DNA of 64,000 bases from the NCBI RefSeq assembly GCF_001050155.1, contig NZ_LFVY01000001.1, positions 372,001 through 436,000 on the forward strand, read 5' to 3'. The notes below the pieces were generated by a model that saw only the letters and a list, made by a program, of their open reading frames with translations, had not been told where the DNA came from and did no database searches. The first letter of the stretch is position 1, and each line of letters begins with the position of its first letter. Below are positions 19,051 to 27,416 of the stretch, one piece after another. Source of the DNA: Nitratireductor soli (GTDB taxonomy: Bacteria; Pseudomonadota; Alphaproteobacteria; Rhizobiales; Rhizobiaceae). The position numbers and the translations under genes were made by a program.

Positions 19051-19616
19051 CGGGCTGCGCCGCCATGCTTGGCGGAAAAGCCCGCCAGTTCGAGGGCGAT
19101 CGACAGGGCGCGCAGCAGCGCGCACAGGCCGAGCAGTGAGAAGGCCGCGGGGATTGCCGCCTTGATCATCCAGCGGTCGAGCAGGCCGCCATAAGTCGAG
19201 CCTTCGCTGGAGATGAAGGCCTTCTCGGCGAAACCGTAACCGTACCAGGCGATGATGACGCAGAACGGCAGCAGGAACACCAGGTCGCCGAACAGGCGCA
19301 GCGCCAGTTTTGCCCGCTCCGGCAAGCCCGACGAGAAAACGTCGACGGCGACATGGCTGTTGTCGCGGAAGGCATAGACGCCGCCGAACAGGACGATCAG
19401 CGCGAAGATGTGCCATTGCAGGTCGAGCAGTGTGTTGACCGTCAGCGCCTTGCCGAACAACGGCACGGGTTCGGCCCATTCCGCCAGGACGTTGATGCCC
19501 AGTTGCGCCGCCAGAACCGTCAGGCAGACGCTGAGGATCAGCGGCAGGACCAGCCAGCCGACGATCCGGCCAGGCCACGTGCAGGCGGATTGCAACCGAT
19601 GAAGGAAACGGGTCAT
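19047..19616 (-). CDS. TRAP transporter small permease (DctQ family)
   Basis: A 189-residue protein with four hydrophobic helices and a longer periplasmic segment, as in TakQ-type small subunits. The ATG at 19616 is chosen because the upstream extension is rich in arginine and proline and has no membrane character. It is coupled by a four-base overlap to the large permease and lies 132 bases after the receptor gene, with a hairpin in the gap. Confidence 0.93.
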   Translation of the reverse strand: MTRFLHRLQSACTWPGRIVGWLVLPLILSVCLTVLAAQLGINVLAEWAEPVPLFGKALTVNTLLDLQWHIFALIVLFGGVYAFRDNSHVAVDVFSSGLPERAKLALRLFGDLVFLLPFCVIIAWYGYGFAEKAFISSEGSTYGGLLDRWMIKAAIPAAFSLLGLCALLRALSIALELAGFSAKHGGAAR

Positions 19617-19701
19617 GAGCGCACTCTCAACGATGATCTTCCGCTCTGGCGATGGATGGGCGAAAGCGCGCCCCGGCCTTATCGGCCGGAACGCGCGGCG
19701 T

Positions 19702-19740
19702 AAACCCCCCGAGTTCCCGAGCCCCAGGGACCTCAGGGGG
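19702..19740 (-). terminator. hairpin between TRAP receptor and permease genes
   Basis: On the minus strand the arms CCCCCTGAG and CTCGGGGGG (one G-T pair) enclose a smaller TCCC/GGGA stem, followed by three Ts only. It begins eight bases after the receptor stop codon. Position mirrors the hairpin of the second TRAP operon, so it probably stabilises receptor mRNA or partly terminates transcription. The T run is short, so full termination is doubtful. Confidence 0.55.
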
Positions 19741-19747
19741 CTTGACC

Positions 19748-20785
19748 CTATTGCTTGTGCGGGATGGCCTGCAGGCGTTCCCACTCGCCGACGCGGTCGA
19801 TATAGGCGGTCAGCGATTCATAGGCTTCCTTGAAAATCGGATCCTTGGCGGCTTCTTCGATCAGCACCGCTTCGGCCTGCTCGCGGATCGCGATCAGCAC
19901 CTCGTCGGGGAAGCGGCGCACATTGACGCCCGCCTCGCGGATCGTGGCGATCGCCTCGGCCTGCGCGTTGAGCTGGTCGCCCAGATTGTAGGTGATGTTG
20001 GCCTTGCACGCCTCGACCATGATCGTCTGGGTGGCCTCGTCGAAGCCGTTCCACACATCCATGTTGATGATGATGGAATCCCAGCTCGACGGCTGGTGCC
20101 AGCCGGGGAAGTAGTAGTTCTTGACCACTTTCTGGAAGCCGAAGCCGAGATCGAGCTGCGGGGCGGAGAACTCTGTGGCGTCGATGCGGCCTGTCTCCAG
20201 CGAGACGAAGATTTCGCCCGCCGGCACGAGCTGGGTGTTGGCGCCGAGTTTGGCCAGCGTCTTGCCGCCGAGGCCGGCGATGCGCATGTTGAGGCCCTTG
20301 AAGTCCTCGGCCGTGTTGATCTCCTTGTTGAACCAGCCGCCGGCCTCCGGCACCACCAGGTGGCAAGGGAGCACCTTCACGCCGTGCGGGTCGTAGGCCT
20401 TCTGGATGATCTCCAGGCCGCCGCCCTCGAACATCCAGGCGAGCGCCACGTCGGGGGTCGGGCCGAAGGGCATCGAGCCGATCAGGTTGGCGACCGGAAT
20501 GGTCTCGGCCCAGTAGCCGATCCAGTCGAAGCCCATCGGGATCGCGCCGGAGGAGACCGCGCCGAACACCTCGAAGGGCGGTACGAAATCGCCGGCGCCG
20601 TGGACATTGATCTCCACTTCGCCGCCGGTCATCAGCTTCACCCGCTCGGCCCATTTCGCCGGGCTCGGTCCGATCGACGGCACCTGGAGGCCGAAGACGC
20701 TCTGCAGGTCGAAGCTCTCGGCATAGGCCGGAGCGGTGGAAAGCATGGTCGCAGCCAGCGCTGCGGCGACAAGCCGTTTTGTCAT
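19748..20785 (-). CDS. TRAP transporter substrate-binding protein (TakP-like)
   Basis: A 345-residue periplasmic receptor with a signal peptide ending AYA near residue 22. The TakP/mannitol-type branch is indicated by GALSS-like GAVSSGAIPMGFDWIGYW, GGWFNKEINTAEDFKGLNMRIAGLGG and the SAPQLDLGFGFQKVVKNYYFPGW region, which lines the ligand pocket in oxo-acid receptors. An excellent GGGAGGACC site precedes the ATG. It is divergent from an SDR gene, with AT-rich operator-like repeats between. A 2-oxo acid or related carboxylate is a reasonable substrate guess. Confidence 0.95.
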   Translation of the reverse strand: MTKRLVAAALAATMLSTAPAYAESFDLQSVFGLQVPSIGPSPAKWAERVKLMTGGEVEINVHGAGDFVPPFEVFGAVSSGAIPMGFDWIGYWAETIPVANLIGSMPFGPTPDVALAWMFEGGGLEIIQKAYDPHGVKVLPCHLVVPEAGGWFNKEINTAEDFKGLNMRIAGLGGKTLAKLGANTQLVPAGEIFVSLETGRIDATEFSAPQLDLGFGFQKVVKNYYFPGWHQPSSWDSIIINMDVWNGFDEATQTIMVEACKANITYNLGDQLNAQAEAIATIREAGVNVRRFPDEVLIAIREQAEAVLIEEAAKDPIFKEAYESLTAYIDRVGEWERLQAIPHKQ

Positions 20786-20919
20786 GAGGTCCTCCCCTGA
20801 TGTCGCCCTTTGCGGGCGCAATTCATCCTCCCGACGCGTTTCGCGCCAGCTCGTGCAAGGCGCGGCGGAAATATTGCCCAACCGGCTTGCTCATCGGCAA
20901 CATTAATTATAATCAAATG

Positions 20920-20950
20920 AATTAGCAATGACCTAATTTTTAGGAGTGGG
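20920..20950. promoter_or_regulatory. operator-like inverted repeats in TRAP/SDR divergent region
   Basis: The strikingly AT-rich divergent spacer holds AATTAG-N7-CTAATT (20920-20938) and an overlapping CCTAA-TTT-TTAGG palindrome that runs into the SDR ribosome-binding site. GCAATGAC at 20925-20932 recurs at 24361-24368, just upstream of the IclR gene that begins at 24337. A shared IclR operator is the simplest reading. Confidence 0.45.
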
Positions 20951-20952
20951 CG

Positions 20953-21705
20953 ATGATCGAGATCGGCGATTGCGTCGCGGTGGTGACGGGCGCTGGCCAG
21001 GGAAACGGCCGGGCCATCGCGCTCGGCCTGGCCCGGGCAGGTGCCCGGGTCGCGGTGTGCGACGTGAACGGCAAGGGCGCCGAGGAGACGGCGGCAATGA
21101 TCGTCGCTAGCGGCGGCACGGCACTGGCGGCGACGGTCGATGTGTCCGACAAGATGGCCTGCCGCAGCTTTGCCGCGCGTGCCGGCCAGGAGCTGGGCGA
21201 CACAACAATCCTGGTCAACAATGCCGGCATCATCCGCCGCCATGGACTGGACGACGCGGATTTCGACAGCCATTGGGACGCGACCTTCCGGGTCAATGTG
21301 GACGGCACCAAGAACATGGTGCTGGCCTTCGTGCCGCAGCTCGAAAAGACCGGCGGGCGTATCGTCAACCTGGCGTCCATCATGTCGCAGGCCGCAGGCC
21401 CCGGGATCCCCGCCTATGTGGCGAGCAAGGGCGCCATCGCGCAGTTCACCAAGGCGCTGGCGCATGAACTGGCTCCACGCGGCATCCGGGTCAACGCCAT
21501 CGCGCCGGGCGTGATCGACACGCCGATGACCGAGGCGACACGTGGCAATGAGGCCGCCATCGGCCGGTTCATGGCGCACACGCCGCTCGGACGCACCGGC
21601 AAGCCGGAGGAGCTGGTCGGGCCGGTCCTGTTCCTCGCTTCGCCCATGTCGAGCTACGTGACGGGCGTCATTCTGCCTGTCGACGGCGGCTATCTGGCGG
21701 CCTGA
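20953..21705 (+). CDS. SDR family NAD(P)-dependent oxidoreductase
   Basis: A 250-residue classical short-chain dehydrogenase/reductase. The cofactor motif appears as TGAGQGNG near residue 12, NNAG near 91, the catalytic serine in ASIMSQ near 142, and the YVASK pair near 155-159. FabG-like C-terminus with YVTGVILPVDGG. It shares the divergent region with the TRAP receptor and is followed after 40 bases by a flavoprotein gene, suggesting oxidation of an imported hydroxy compound. Confidence 0.95.
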   Translation: MIEIGDCVAVVTGAGQGNGRAIALGLARAGARVAVCDVNGKGAEETAAMIVASGGTALAATVDVSDKMACRSFAARAGQELGDTTILVNNAGIIRRHGLDDADFDSHWDATFRVNVDGTKNMVLAFVPQLEKTGGRIVNLASIMSQAAGPGIPAYVASKGAIAQFTKALAHELAPRGIRVNAIAPGVIDTPMTEATRGNEAAIGRFMAHTPLGRTGKPEELVGPVLFLASPMSSYVTGVILPVDGGYLAA

Positions 21706-21745
21706 ACCTTTCCCCATTTCCCATCGCACAGCAGGGATTTCGACT

Positions 21746-23446
21746 ATGAAAAAGCATGTCTGCGACGTTCTCGTCATCGGCTCTGGCGCCGGCGGCCTGT
21801 CGAGCGCCGTTTCGGCGGCCCACCGCAACCTCGATGTCCTGGTGGTCGAGAAGGAGCAGGTCTTCGGCGGCACGACGGCGCGCTCGGGCGGCTGGATGTG
21901 GGTGCCTTGCAATGGACCGGCAAAGCGTGCCGGGGTGGAAGACAGCCCGCAAAAGGCGCGCCGCTATCTGCAGCATGAGGCGGGCGATCATTTCGACGCC
22001 GCGCGCGTCGACGCCTTTCTCGAGGCTGGCCCGAAGGCCGTGGAGTTCTTCGAGGAGAACACGGCGCTGAAATTCGATCTCGGCCCGACCTTTGCCGACT
22101 ATCATCCAGACGCGCCGGGGGGCATGGACGGCGGGCGTTCGATCGTCGCGCGGCCCTTCGATGGGCGCGAACTGAAGGGCGAGATCAGCCGCCTGCGTCC
22201 GCCGCTTTCGGAGATCACCTTTCTTGGGATGATGATCGGCTCGGGCAAGGAACTGCTGCATTTCTTCAATGTCACCAGATCGCCGGTCTCGGCCTTCTAT
22301 GTCGGCAAGCTATTCCTCAAATTCCTGCGCGACATGGCCTTTCACGGGCGGCCGATGCGGCTGATGAACGGCAATGCGCTGGTGGCGCGGCTGGCGAAAT
22401 CCTGCTTCGACAGGAACGTGCCGATCTGGACGGGTGCGCCCGTGCGTGAGCTGTTGCGCGACGAGAAGGGCGCGGTGACCGGCGCCGTCGTCGATACGAA
22501 GCAAGGCGCGGTCGAGGTTACGGCCCGCAAGGGCGTGGTGCTGGCCGCCGGCGGCTTTCCCCAGGATCCCGTGCGCCGCAAGGCGCTATTCCCGCATGCG
22601 CCAGCCGGCTATGAACATGTTTCGCCGGCGCCGCCCGGAAACACGGGCGACGGGCTGCGGCTCGGCGAGGCCGTCGGTGCAGGCATCGACGACACCTTGC
22701 CCAACGCGGCCGCCTGGGTGCCCGTCTCGCGCCCGCCGCGCGGCGACGGCACGCTCGGCGTCTTTCCGCATTTTGTCGATCGCTCCAAACCGGGCGTCAT
22801 CGCCGTCACGCGGTCGGGTCGCCGCTTCGTCAACGAGGCCAATTCCTACCATGATTTCTGCCAGGCGATGGTCAAGTCCTGCGGGGAGGAAGGCGAGGAG
22901 ATCTGCGCCTTCTTCATCGCCGATCACCGGGTGCTGCGCAAATACGGGTTGGGCTATGTCAAGCCGGCGCCGGTGCCGTTCCGTCAGCACATTCGCTCGG
23001 GCTATCTGAGCGAGGGGGCGACGCTCGAGGCGCTCGCCACACAGATCGGTGTCGATCCGGAACAGCTCGAGCGCACCGTGGCGCGCTTCAACGAGCACGC
23101 GCAAAAGGGCGAGGACCCGGAGTTCCACAAGGGGTCGACGTCCTACAACCGCTCGCTGGGCGATCCCGAGCACAAGCCCAACCCCTGCGTCGCGCCCATT
23201 GAAAGCGGCCCGTTCTACGCGGTCAAGCTGGTGGTCGGCGATCTCGGCACGTTTGCCGGCCTGAAATGCGACGAGAATGTCCGTGTGCTCGATGAAGCCG
23301 GCAAACCGATCCCCGGCCTGTACGCCGCCGGCAACGACGCGGCGTCGATCATGGGCGGCAATTATCCCGGCGGCGGCATCACGCTCGGGCCGGCGATCAC
23401 CTTCGGCTACATCGCGGCGCGGCACATGTCCGGCGCCAATTCGTGA
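21746..23446 (+). CDS. FAD-dependent oxidoreductase, 3-ketosteroid-dehydrogenase/fumarate-reductase flavoprotein type
   Basis: A 566-residue flavoprotein of the FAD_binding_2 family. The dinucleotide motif GSGAGGLSSA lies at residue 12, followed by EKEQVFGGTTARSGGWMW, and the C-terminus has PIPGLYAAGNDAASIMGGNYPGGG with a final GPAITFGYIAARH, all typical of KstD-like enzymes that introduce or reduce carbon-carbon double bonds next to a carbonyl. It forms an operon with the SDR gene. The true substrate need not be a steroid. Confidence 0.93.
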   Translation: MKKHVCDVLVIGSGAGGLSSAVSAAHRNLDVLVVEKEQVFGGTTARSGGWMWVPCNGPAKRAGVEDSPQKARRYLQHEAGDHFDAARVDAFLEAGPKAVEFFEENTALKFDLGPTFADYHPDAPGGMDGGRSIVARPFDGRELKGEISRLRPPLSEITFLGMMIGSGKELLHFFNVTRSPVSAFYVGKLFLKFLRDMAFHGRPMRLMNGNALVARLAKSCFDRNVPIWTGAPVRELLRDEKGAVTGAVVDTKQGAVEVTARKGVVLAAGGFPQDPVRRKALFPHAPAGYEHVSPAPPGNTGDGLRLGEAVGAGIDDTLPNAAAWVPVSRPPRGDGTLGVFPHFVDRSKPGVIAVTRSGRRFVNEANSYHDFCQAMVKSCGEEGEEICAFFIADHRVLRKYGLGYVKPAPVPFRQHIRSGYLSEGATLEALATQIGVDPEQLERTVARFNEHAQKGEDPEFHKGSTSYNRSLGDPEHKPNPCVAPIESGPFYAVKLVVGDLGTFAGLKCDENVRVLDEAGKPIPGLYAAGNDAASIMGGNYPGGGITLGPAITFGYIAARHMSGANS

Positions 23447-23533
23447 AGGTCCTCGGGGCGGGGCCAGGAGGCGGCAGCGCGCCGGGCATGACGATGTGCG
23501 TCGCCACCGCCGGGCTCATCCCGTCGCGCTTGG

Positions 23534-24337
23534 TCAGGCGTCTTCGATATGGCCGAGATCGCGCGACAGTGCCTCGGTGAAGCGCATCAGGCGCGGAAGG
23601 CAGGCGCCGTCTTCCGCTAGGTCGATGTAATTGGTCGGGCCGATGACCGTTACCACCAGCTGCACCGTTCCGGTGTGGTCGAACACCGGCGCGGCAATGG
23701 CGCTGACGCCGGGGATCGGCGCATCCTTGGTGATGGCGTAGCCGAGCTTTGCCACCACGCCGACCTCGCGGCGGAACGTCTCCTCGCTGACGCCGGGAAT
23801 GGCATACAAGGAGGGTTCGCGCCCTTCCAGCTCGGCGCGAGCCAGCGGCTCGGTCATCTTCGGCGGCAGGAAGGCGGCAAAGGCCTTTCCGGTTGCCGTC
23901 ATGGTGACCATGAAGGTACCGCCGACGGCAACGTTGGAGTGGATACGCGCCGACGATTCCTGCAGATAGACGATGGTCGGCCCGTGCAGGCCCCAGACGG
24001 TGATTGCCACCATCAGGCCAAGTTCCTCGGCCAGTTCCGGCAGACGGCGGATGGTTTCGCGGTAGGCGTTCTGGTTGCGCAGCCGGGTGAGGCCTAGATG
24101 CAGGGCGAAGGGGCCGAGCTGGTATTGCCCTGTCTCCGTCTGCTCGACCATGTTGATGTTGCGGAAGGAGACCAGGTAGGGGTGCAGTTGCGCCGCCGCC
24201 ATGTCCAGCGTCTCGGCCAGGTCGCGCAGCTTCAGCGGGCCGCCGGCCCGCGCCAGCGCCATCAGGATCGCGCCACCCGTCTCGATCGATTGAACGCCGC
24301 GCGATACACGCGGCTTTGACGGCACGCTCTCAGTCAC
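23534..24337 (-). CDS. IclR-family transcriptional regulator
   Basis: A 267-residue IclR protein: winged helix GPLKLRDLAETLDMAAAQLHPYLVSF and an effector domain with GGTFMVTMTATGKAFAAFLP and a late GVSAIAAPVFDHTG. The start is taken at GTG 24337, which has a perfect GGAAGGAG site six bases upstream; an ATG nine codons earlier lacks one. It converges on the SDR-flavoprotein operon and is the likely regulator of that operon and the third TRAP system. Confidence 0.93.
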   Translation of the reverse strand: MTESVPSKPRVSRGVQSIETGGAILMALARAGGPLKLRDLAETLDMAAAQLHPYLVSFRNINMVEQTETGQYQLGPFALHLGLTRLRNQNAYRETIRRLPELAEELGLMVAITVWGLHGPTIVYLQESSARIHSNVAVGGTFMVTMTATGKAFAAFLPPKMTEPLARAELEGREPSLYAIPGVSEETFRREVGVVAKLGYAITKDAPIPGVSAIAAPVFDHTGTVQLVVTVIGPTNYIDLAEDGACLPRLMRFTEALSRDLGHIEDA

Positions 24338-24451
24338 CGGCGCTCCTTCCGAATCGGTCAGCAATGACTGGAATTATTATCGCCGACACGGCTTCCTGTC
24401 TTCCCCGGGCGTTGCCTGCGCGAGGAACCGCCAAGGCGTGCGACACGTCGC

Positions 24452-24550
24452 CTATCGTATCTGGTTGAGCATGTGGAGCGGCGCGGTGCGATCATTGGCG
24501 CGGAAGGCGGCGAAGGTTTCCTTCGAGAATGCCGTGTATTTGTCGGTCAT
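24452..24550 (-). pseudogene. N-terminal stub of a DUF1330-type protein
   Basis: A 32-codon frame starting two bases after a possible coupling point with the enoyl-CoA hydratase gene. Its translation (MTDKYTAFSKETFAAF, then DRTAPLHMLNQIR) resembles the N-terminus of DUF1330 proteins in which HMLNxIR precedes the core strands. A TAG stop and unrelated sequence follow directly, so about two thirds of the gene is lost. Assignment rests on a short match. Confidence 0.5.
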
Positions 24551-24554
24551 TGGT

Positions 24555-25370
24555 TCATTCCTTTGCTGCGTGCGCCGCCCAGGATCCCGGATAGTGGGGC
24601 GCGCGCCTCGCGATCCAGGCATCCAGCCCCTCGCGCAGGTCGGCGGTCGGGACCATACGAGCGAACTGCTCGCCTTCGATCAGCAGGCCTTCGGCAATGC
24701 TTTGATTGATGCCGCGCGTCACGGCAATGAGAATGCTGGCCGCGGCCAGAGGCGAGTGTCGCAGGATGCGTCGGGCGAGATCATTCGCCGCCGGCAACAG
24801 GTCGGCATGCGCCACCACCTGGTTGACCAGCCCGAGTTCGAGCGCTCGTTCTGGCGAGAAAGTATCGCCCGTCAGCAGCAATTCGAGGGCGCGCTTGCGC
24901 CCGGCAAGCCGTGGCAAACGCTGCGTACCGCCGAATGTGGGCGGCATGCCGAGGTTGATCTCCGGCTTGGCGAAGATCGCCCGGTCGCTGGCGATGGCCA
25001 GCGGCACGGCCTCGGTGATCTCGCAGCCGCCGCCGTAGGCAAGCCCGTTGACAGCGGCGATGACCGGCTTGCGGAAGGCTTCGAGGCGCGCCGTCAGTCT
25101 CTGGCCGCGCCAGACGAAATCCTGCAACGCAGCGTCCGGGCCGCGTGTCACGCTTTGCGAAAACTCATGAATATCGCCGCCGGCCGAGAAAGCCCTGTCG
25201 CCTGCGCCGGTGAGGATGACCGCGCGGATGGCGTCGTCCAGTTCGACCACATCCAGTATGTCCAACAAGCGGTCGATCAGGGCGTAGTTCAGCGCATTGA
25301 GTTTTTCGGGGCGGTTGAGGGTCAGCGTAACGATGGCGTCGCTACGCTCGATGAGAACCAGATCAGTCAT
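24555..25370 (-). CDS. enoyl-CoA hydratase/isomerase family protein
   Basis: A 271-residue crotonase-fold protein. The oxyanion-hole segments SAGGDIHEF near residue 65 and NGLAYGGGCEI near 110 are intact, as is PEINLGMPPTFGGTQRLPRLAG around 135-155 with the family's catalytic glutamate position. It would hydrate or isomerise a CoA-bound unsaturated acid in a catabolic route. It is divergent from a decayed TetR gene through a 76-base spacer with a palindromic operator, so it may have lost its repressor. Confidence 0.94.
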   Translation of the reverse strand: MTDLVLIERSDAIVTLTLNRPEKLNALNYALIDRLLDILDVVELDDAIRAVILTGAGDRAFSAGGDIHEFSQSVTRGPDAALQDFVWRGQRLTARLEAFRKPVIAAVNGLAYGGGCEITEAVPLAIASDRAIFAKPEINLGMPPTFGGTQRLPRLAGRKRALELLLTGDTFSPERALELGLVNQVVAHADLLPAANDLARRILRHSPLAAASILIAVTRGINQSIAEGLLIEGEQFARMVPTADLREGLDAWIARRAPHYPGSWAAHAAKE

Positions 25371-25422
25371 GGGGTGTCCTTGTCGTGAATTGCTCGGGCA
25401 GGATGCAACAGATCCGGCATTT

Positions 25423-25446
25423 TGTATATTGACTGGTCGGTATACA
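25423..25446. promoter_or_regulatory. TetR-type operator candidate
   Basis: The inverted repeat TGTATA-N12-TATACA, with GACTGGTCGG in the centre, abuts the start codon of the TetR pseudogene and lies about 55 bases from the enoyl-CoA hydratase start. Position and GACxGGTC content fit a TetR autorepression site. Confidence 0.5.
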
Positions 25447-26033
25447 TGAGTGATATGGCGACATCCCAGACATCGACACGCGATCGCATCATCGCCGTCG
25501 CTTGCAGCTGTTCTATGGCGAAGGCGTGCGCAGCGTCAGCATTGATGCGGTGGTCGAAAAAGCCGGCGGGACGAAGCGAACAATCTACTATCATTTCAGC
25601 AGCAAGGGCGAACTGGTGGTCGCCTATCTCGACGATCGCGACCTGCCCAACCTCATCCTGTTCAAGCGCTGGTTCGATGAGTCTGAGGGCGACCTCAGTT
25701 AGAAAACGCAGGCAATTTTCGAAAATCTTGCGCATTCCGCCAGGAGCACAAAATAGAAGGGCTGCGGTTTCCGGCGAAAGGCGGCGGAGCTTGCCAATCT
25801 GACTGGCCACCCGGCCATGAAGGTCGGCATGCGGCACAAGAAGCAGGTCGAAGCCTGGCTCGCTGAGCAATTTGCATCTGATGGGTCGGTCCGCGAACCG
25901 TCGGGGCTTGCCCGGCAGATCGTGTTGCTGATGAATGGGGCGTTCGCGCTCGTCCTGCTTCATCGCGACCCAGCTTATATGGAATCGGCAGGGGATGCGG
26001 CCGGAGCGTTGGTCGACGCAGCGGGGCTAGACT
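25447..26033 (+). pseudogene. decayed TetR-family regulator
   Basis: The N-terminus (MSDMATSQTSTRDRIIAVA) runs in one frame to about 25500; the helix-turn-helix (GVRSVSIDAVVEKAGGTKRTIYYHF) continues one base out of phase. That second frame then meets TAG stops at 25700 and 25754, yet after them still reads as a TetR ligand domain (FENLAHSAR, GHPAMKVGMRHKKQVEAWL, IVLLMNGAFALVLLHRDPAYM). One frameshift and two nonsense codons make it non-functional. The 3' end runs into insertion-sequence remnants. Confidence 0.88.
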
Positions 26034-26106
26034 CAGAAACTGTTTGTCCGGCTTCAGCGCCAATGAGACGATTTCGGCTTAACGGAAATCCGGGACGCAG
26101 AACGAG

Positions 26107-26520
26107 CCGGCGGAGAAGGCCATCAAGGACATCCGCCGCGCCACAGGCAAACAGTATTCGGCGCAAGAGAAGATCCGCATCGTGCTGGAAGGCTTGCGCG
26201 GCGAGGAATCGATCGCGGCGCTTTGCCGGCGGGAAGGTATTGCCGAGAGCCTCTTCGATGCCTTCACTAGCAAGTTCAACGAGGAACGGCCCCACGAGGC
26301 GCTCGACATGAAGACCCCGAGCGAAGCCTACGTGCCACCGTCAAGAGCCTATGAGGGTCTGCCGGAAGTGGAGGATGGCATTTGGTTGATCGGCTTCATG
26401 CACTATGATCTGGGATATATCGACCTGGAACAGAGAACCTTGCAGACCATCGACAACCCGTTCGGCAGGAGGGTTGCCACCCATGTCCTAGGTGCGTTCT
26501 GTTACCCATGTCTCCGGGTC
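26107..26520 (+). mobile_element. mosaic remnant of IS3-type and IS481-type transposases
   Basis: One open frame joins two unrelated transposase pieces. The first (KDIRRATGKQYSAQEK, LEGLRGEESIAALCRREGIAES, to about 26253) is the N-terminal OrfA helix-turn-helix region of IS3-family elements. The second (FNEERPHEALDMKTPSEAY, then DGIWLIGFMHYDLGYIDLEQ) is the C-terminal part of an IS481-like DDE transposase, with an internal deletion after EGLPEVE. No terminal inverted repeats could be delimited. It is wedged between the TetR pseudogene and tRNA-Gly. Confidence 0.8.
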
Positions 26521-26535
26521 GAACATCGGAGAAAC

Positions 26536-26610
26536 TGGAGCGGGCGATGAGATTCGAACTCACGACCCCAACCTTGGCAAGGTTGTGCTCTACCCCTGAG
26601 CTACGCCCGC
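26536..26610 (-). tRNA. tRNA-Gly (anticodon GCC)
   Basis: A 75-base cloverleaf on the minus strand with encoded CCA. Acceptor GCGGGCG pairs with CGCCCGC; the anticodon loop TTGCCAA carries GCC; the T-arm contains GTTCGAATC. The insertion-sequence remnant ends next to its 3' side. Confidence 0.97.
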
Positions 26611-26839
26611 TCACTATGTCGCTTCCGACGGCGCGCTTATAGTCTCAACTTGACGGCAATTGCAACAGGAAATCGCCTGCGGCAAAAACGCTTTCGCGGA
26701 ATTGGCCGCGGCTCCGGGAAACATGGTGGCTGTGACCCGCCGGATGGCCGTGTGCGGCCTGCCATGGGTTGGGCTTGCCATGGATCGGGCTTGGCGCTTA
26801 CAGCCTGTAGCGACGAGAACATGAGGAAACCGTACGATC

Positions 26840-27337
26840 ATGCCCAAGTCACCCGAAGAACTGCTCGGCCATCTGGAAGCGCTCGGTATCGAGACGACCA
26901 CCCATCGCCACGCGCCCCTGTTCACGGTCGCCGATTCGCAGTCCCTGCGCGGCTTGATCGAGGGCGGACACACCAAGAACCTGTTCCTGAAGGACAAGAA
27001 AGACAGGTTCTTCCTGGTCACCGTGGACGAGGATGCCGTGGTCGACCTCAAGTCCATCCATCACAAGATCGGCGCTTCCGGCCGCGTTTCGTTCGGCAAG
27101 CCGGACAAGCTGATGGAACTGCTTGGCGTGGAGCCCGGCTCGGTCACCGCTTTCGGTGTCGTCAACGATGTGGATGGCCAGGTAACTGTGGTGCTCGACG
27201 CCGCTTTGATGGAGAATGAGACGATCAATGCGCATCCGCTCACCAACGCGGCAACGACGTCGATCTCGCGCGACGATCTGGTGCGTTTTCTGGAGAGCAC
27301 GCGGCATTCGCCGCTCGTCTTGAAAGTCACCGAGTGA
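26840..27337 (+). CDS. prolyl-tRNA deacylase/editing protein (YbaK/EbsC, ProX-like)
   Basis: A 165-residue single-domain protein of the YbaK/ProX family, which hydrolyses mischarged aminoacyl-tRNA (alanyl- or cysteinyl-tRNA-Pro) in trans. Signatures: HRHAPLFTVADSQSLRG near residue 22, GGHTKNLFLKDKKDRFFLVT with the conserved lysine, and GVEPGSVTAFGVVND. The GHTKNLFLKDKK wording fits the freestanding ProX/PrdX type. Monocistronic, 230 bases from tRNA-Gly. Confidence 0.9.
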   Translation: MPKSPEELLGHLEALGIETTTHRHAPLFTVADSQSLRGLIEGGHTKNLFLKDKKDRFFLVTVDEDAVVDLKSIHHKIGASGRVSFGKPDKLMELLGVEPGSVTAFGVVNDVDGQVTVVLDAALMENETINAHPLTNAATTSISRDDLVRFLESTRHSPLVLKVTE

Positions 27338-27416
27338 TCGCCACATTGTGGGCGAATTATGCGATGCTTGACGCTGCACGGATGGCGGCGGGCCTGGAAT
27401 CGAGGAAGGGGCACAA

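Noticed and set aside
24438-25388. Plus-strand 316-codon frame opposite the enoyl-CoA hydratase
   Set aside because: Shadow of the minus-strand crotonase-fold gene, which has all family motifs.
26396-26614. Minus-strand 72-codon frame across tRNA-Gly
   Set aside because: A frequent artefact in which a tRNA gene is translated; the tRNA explains the sequence.
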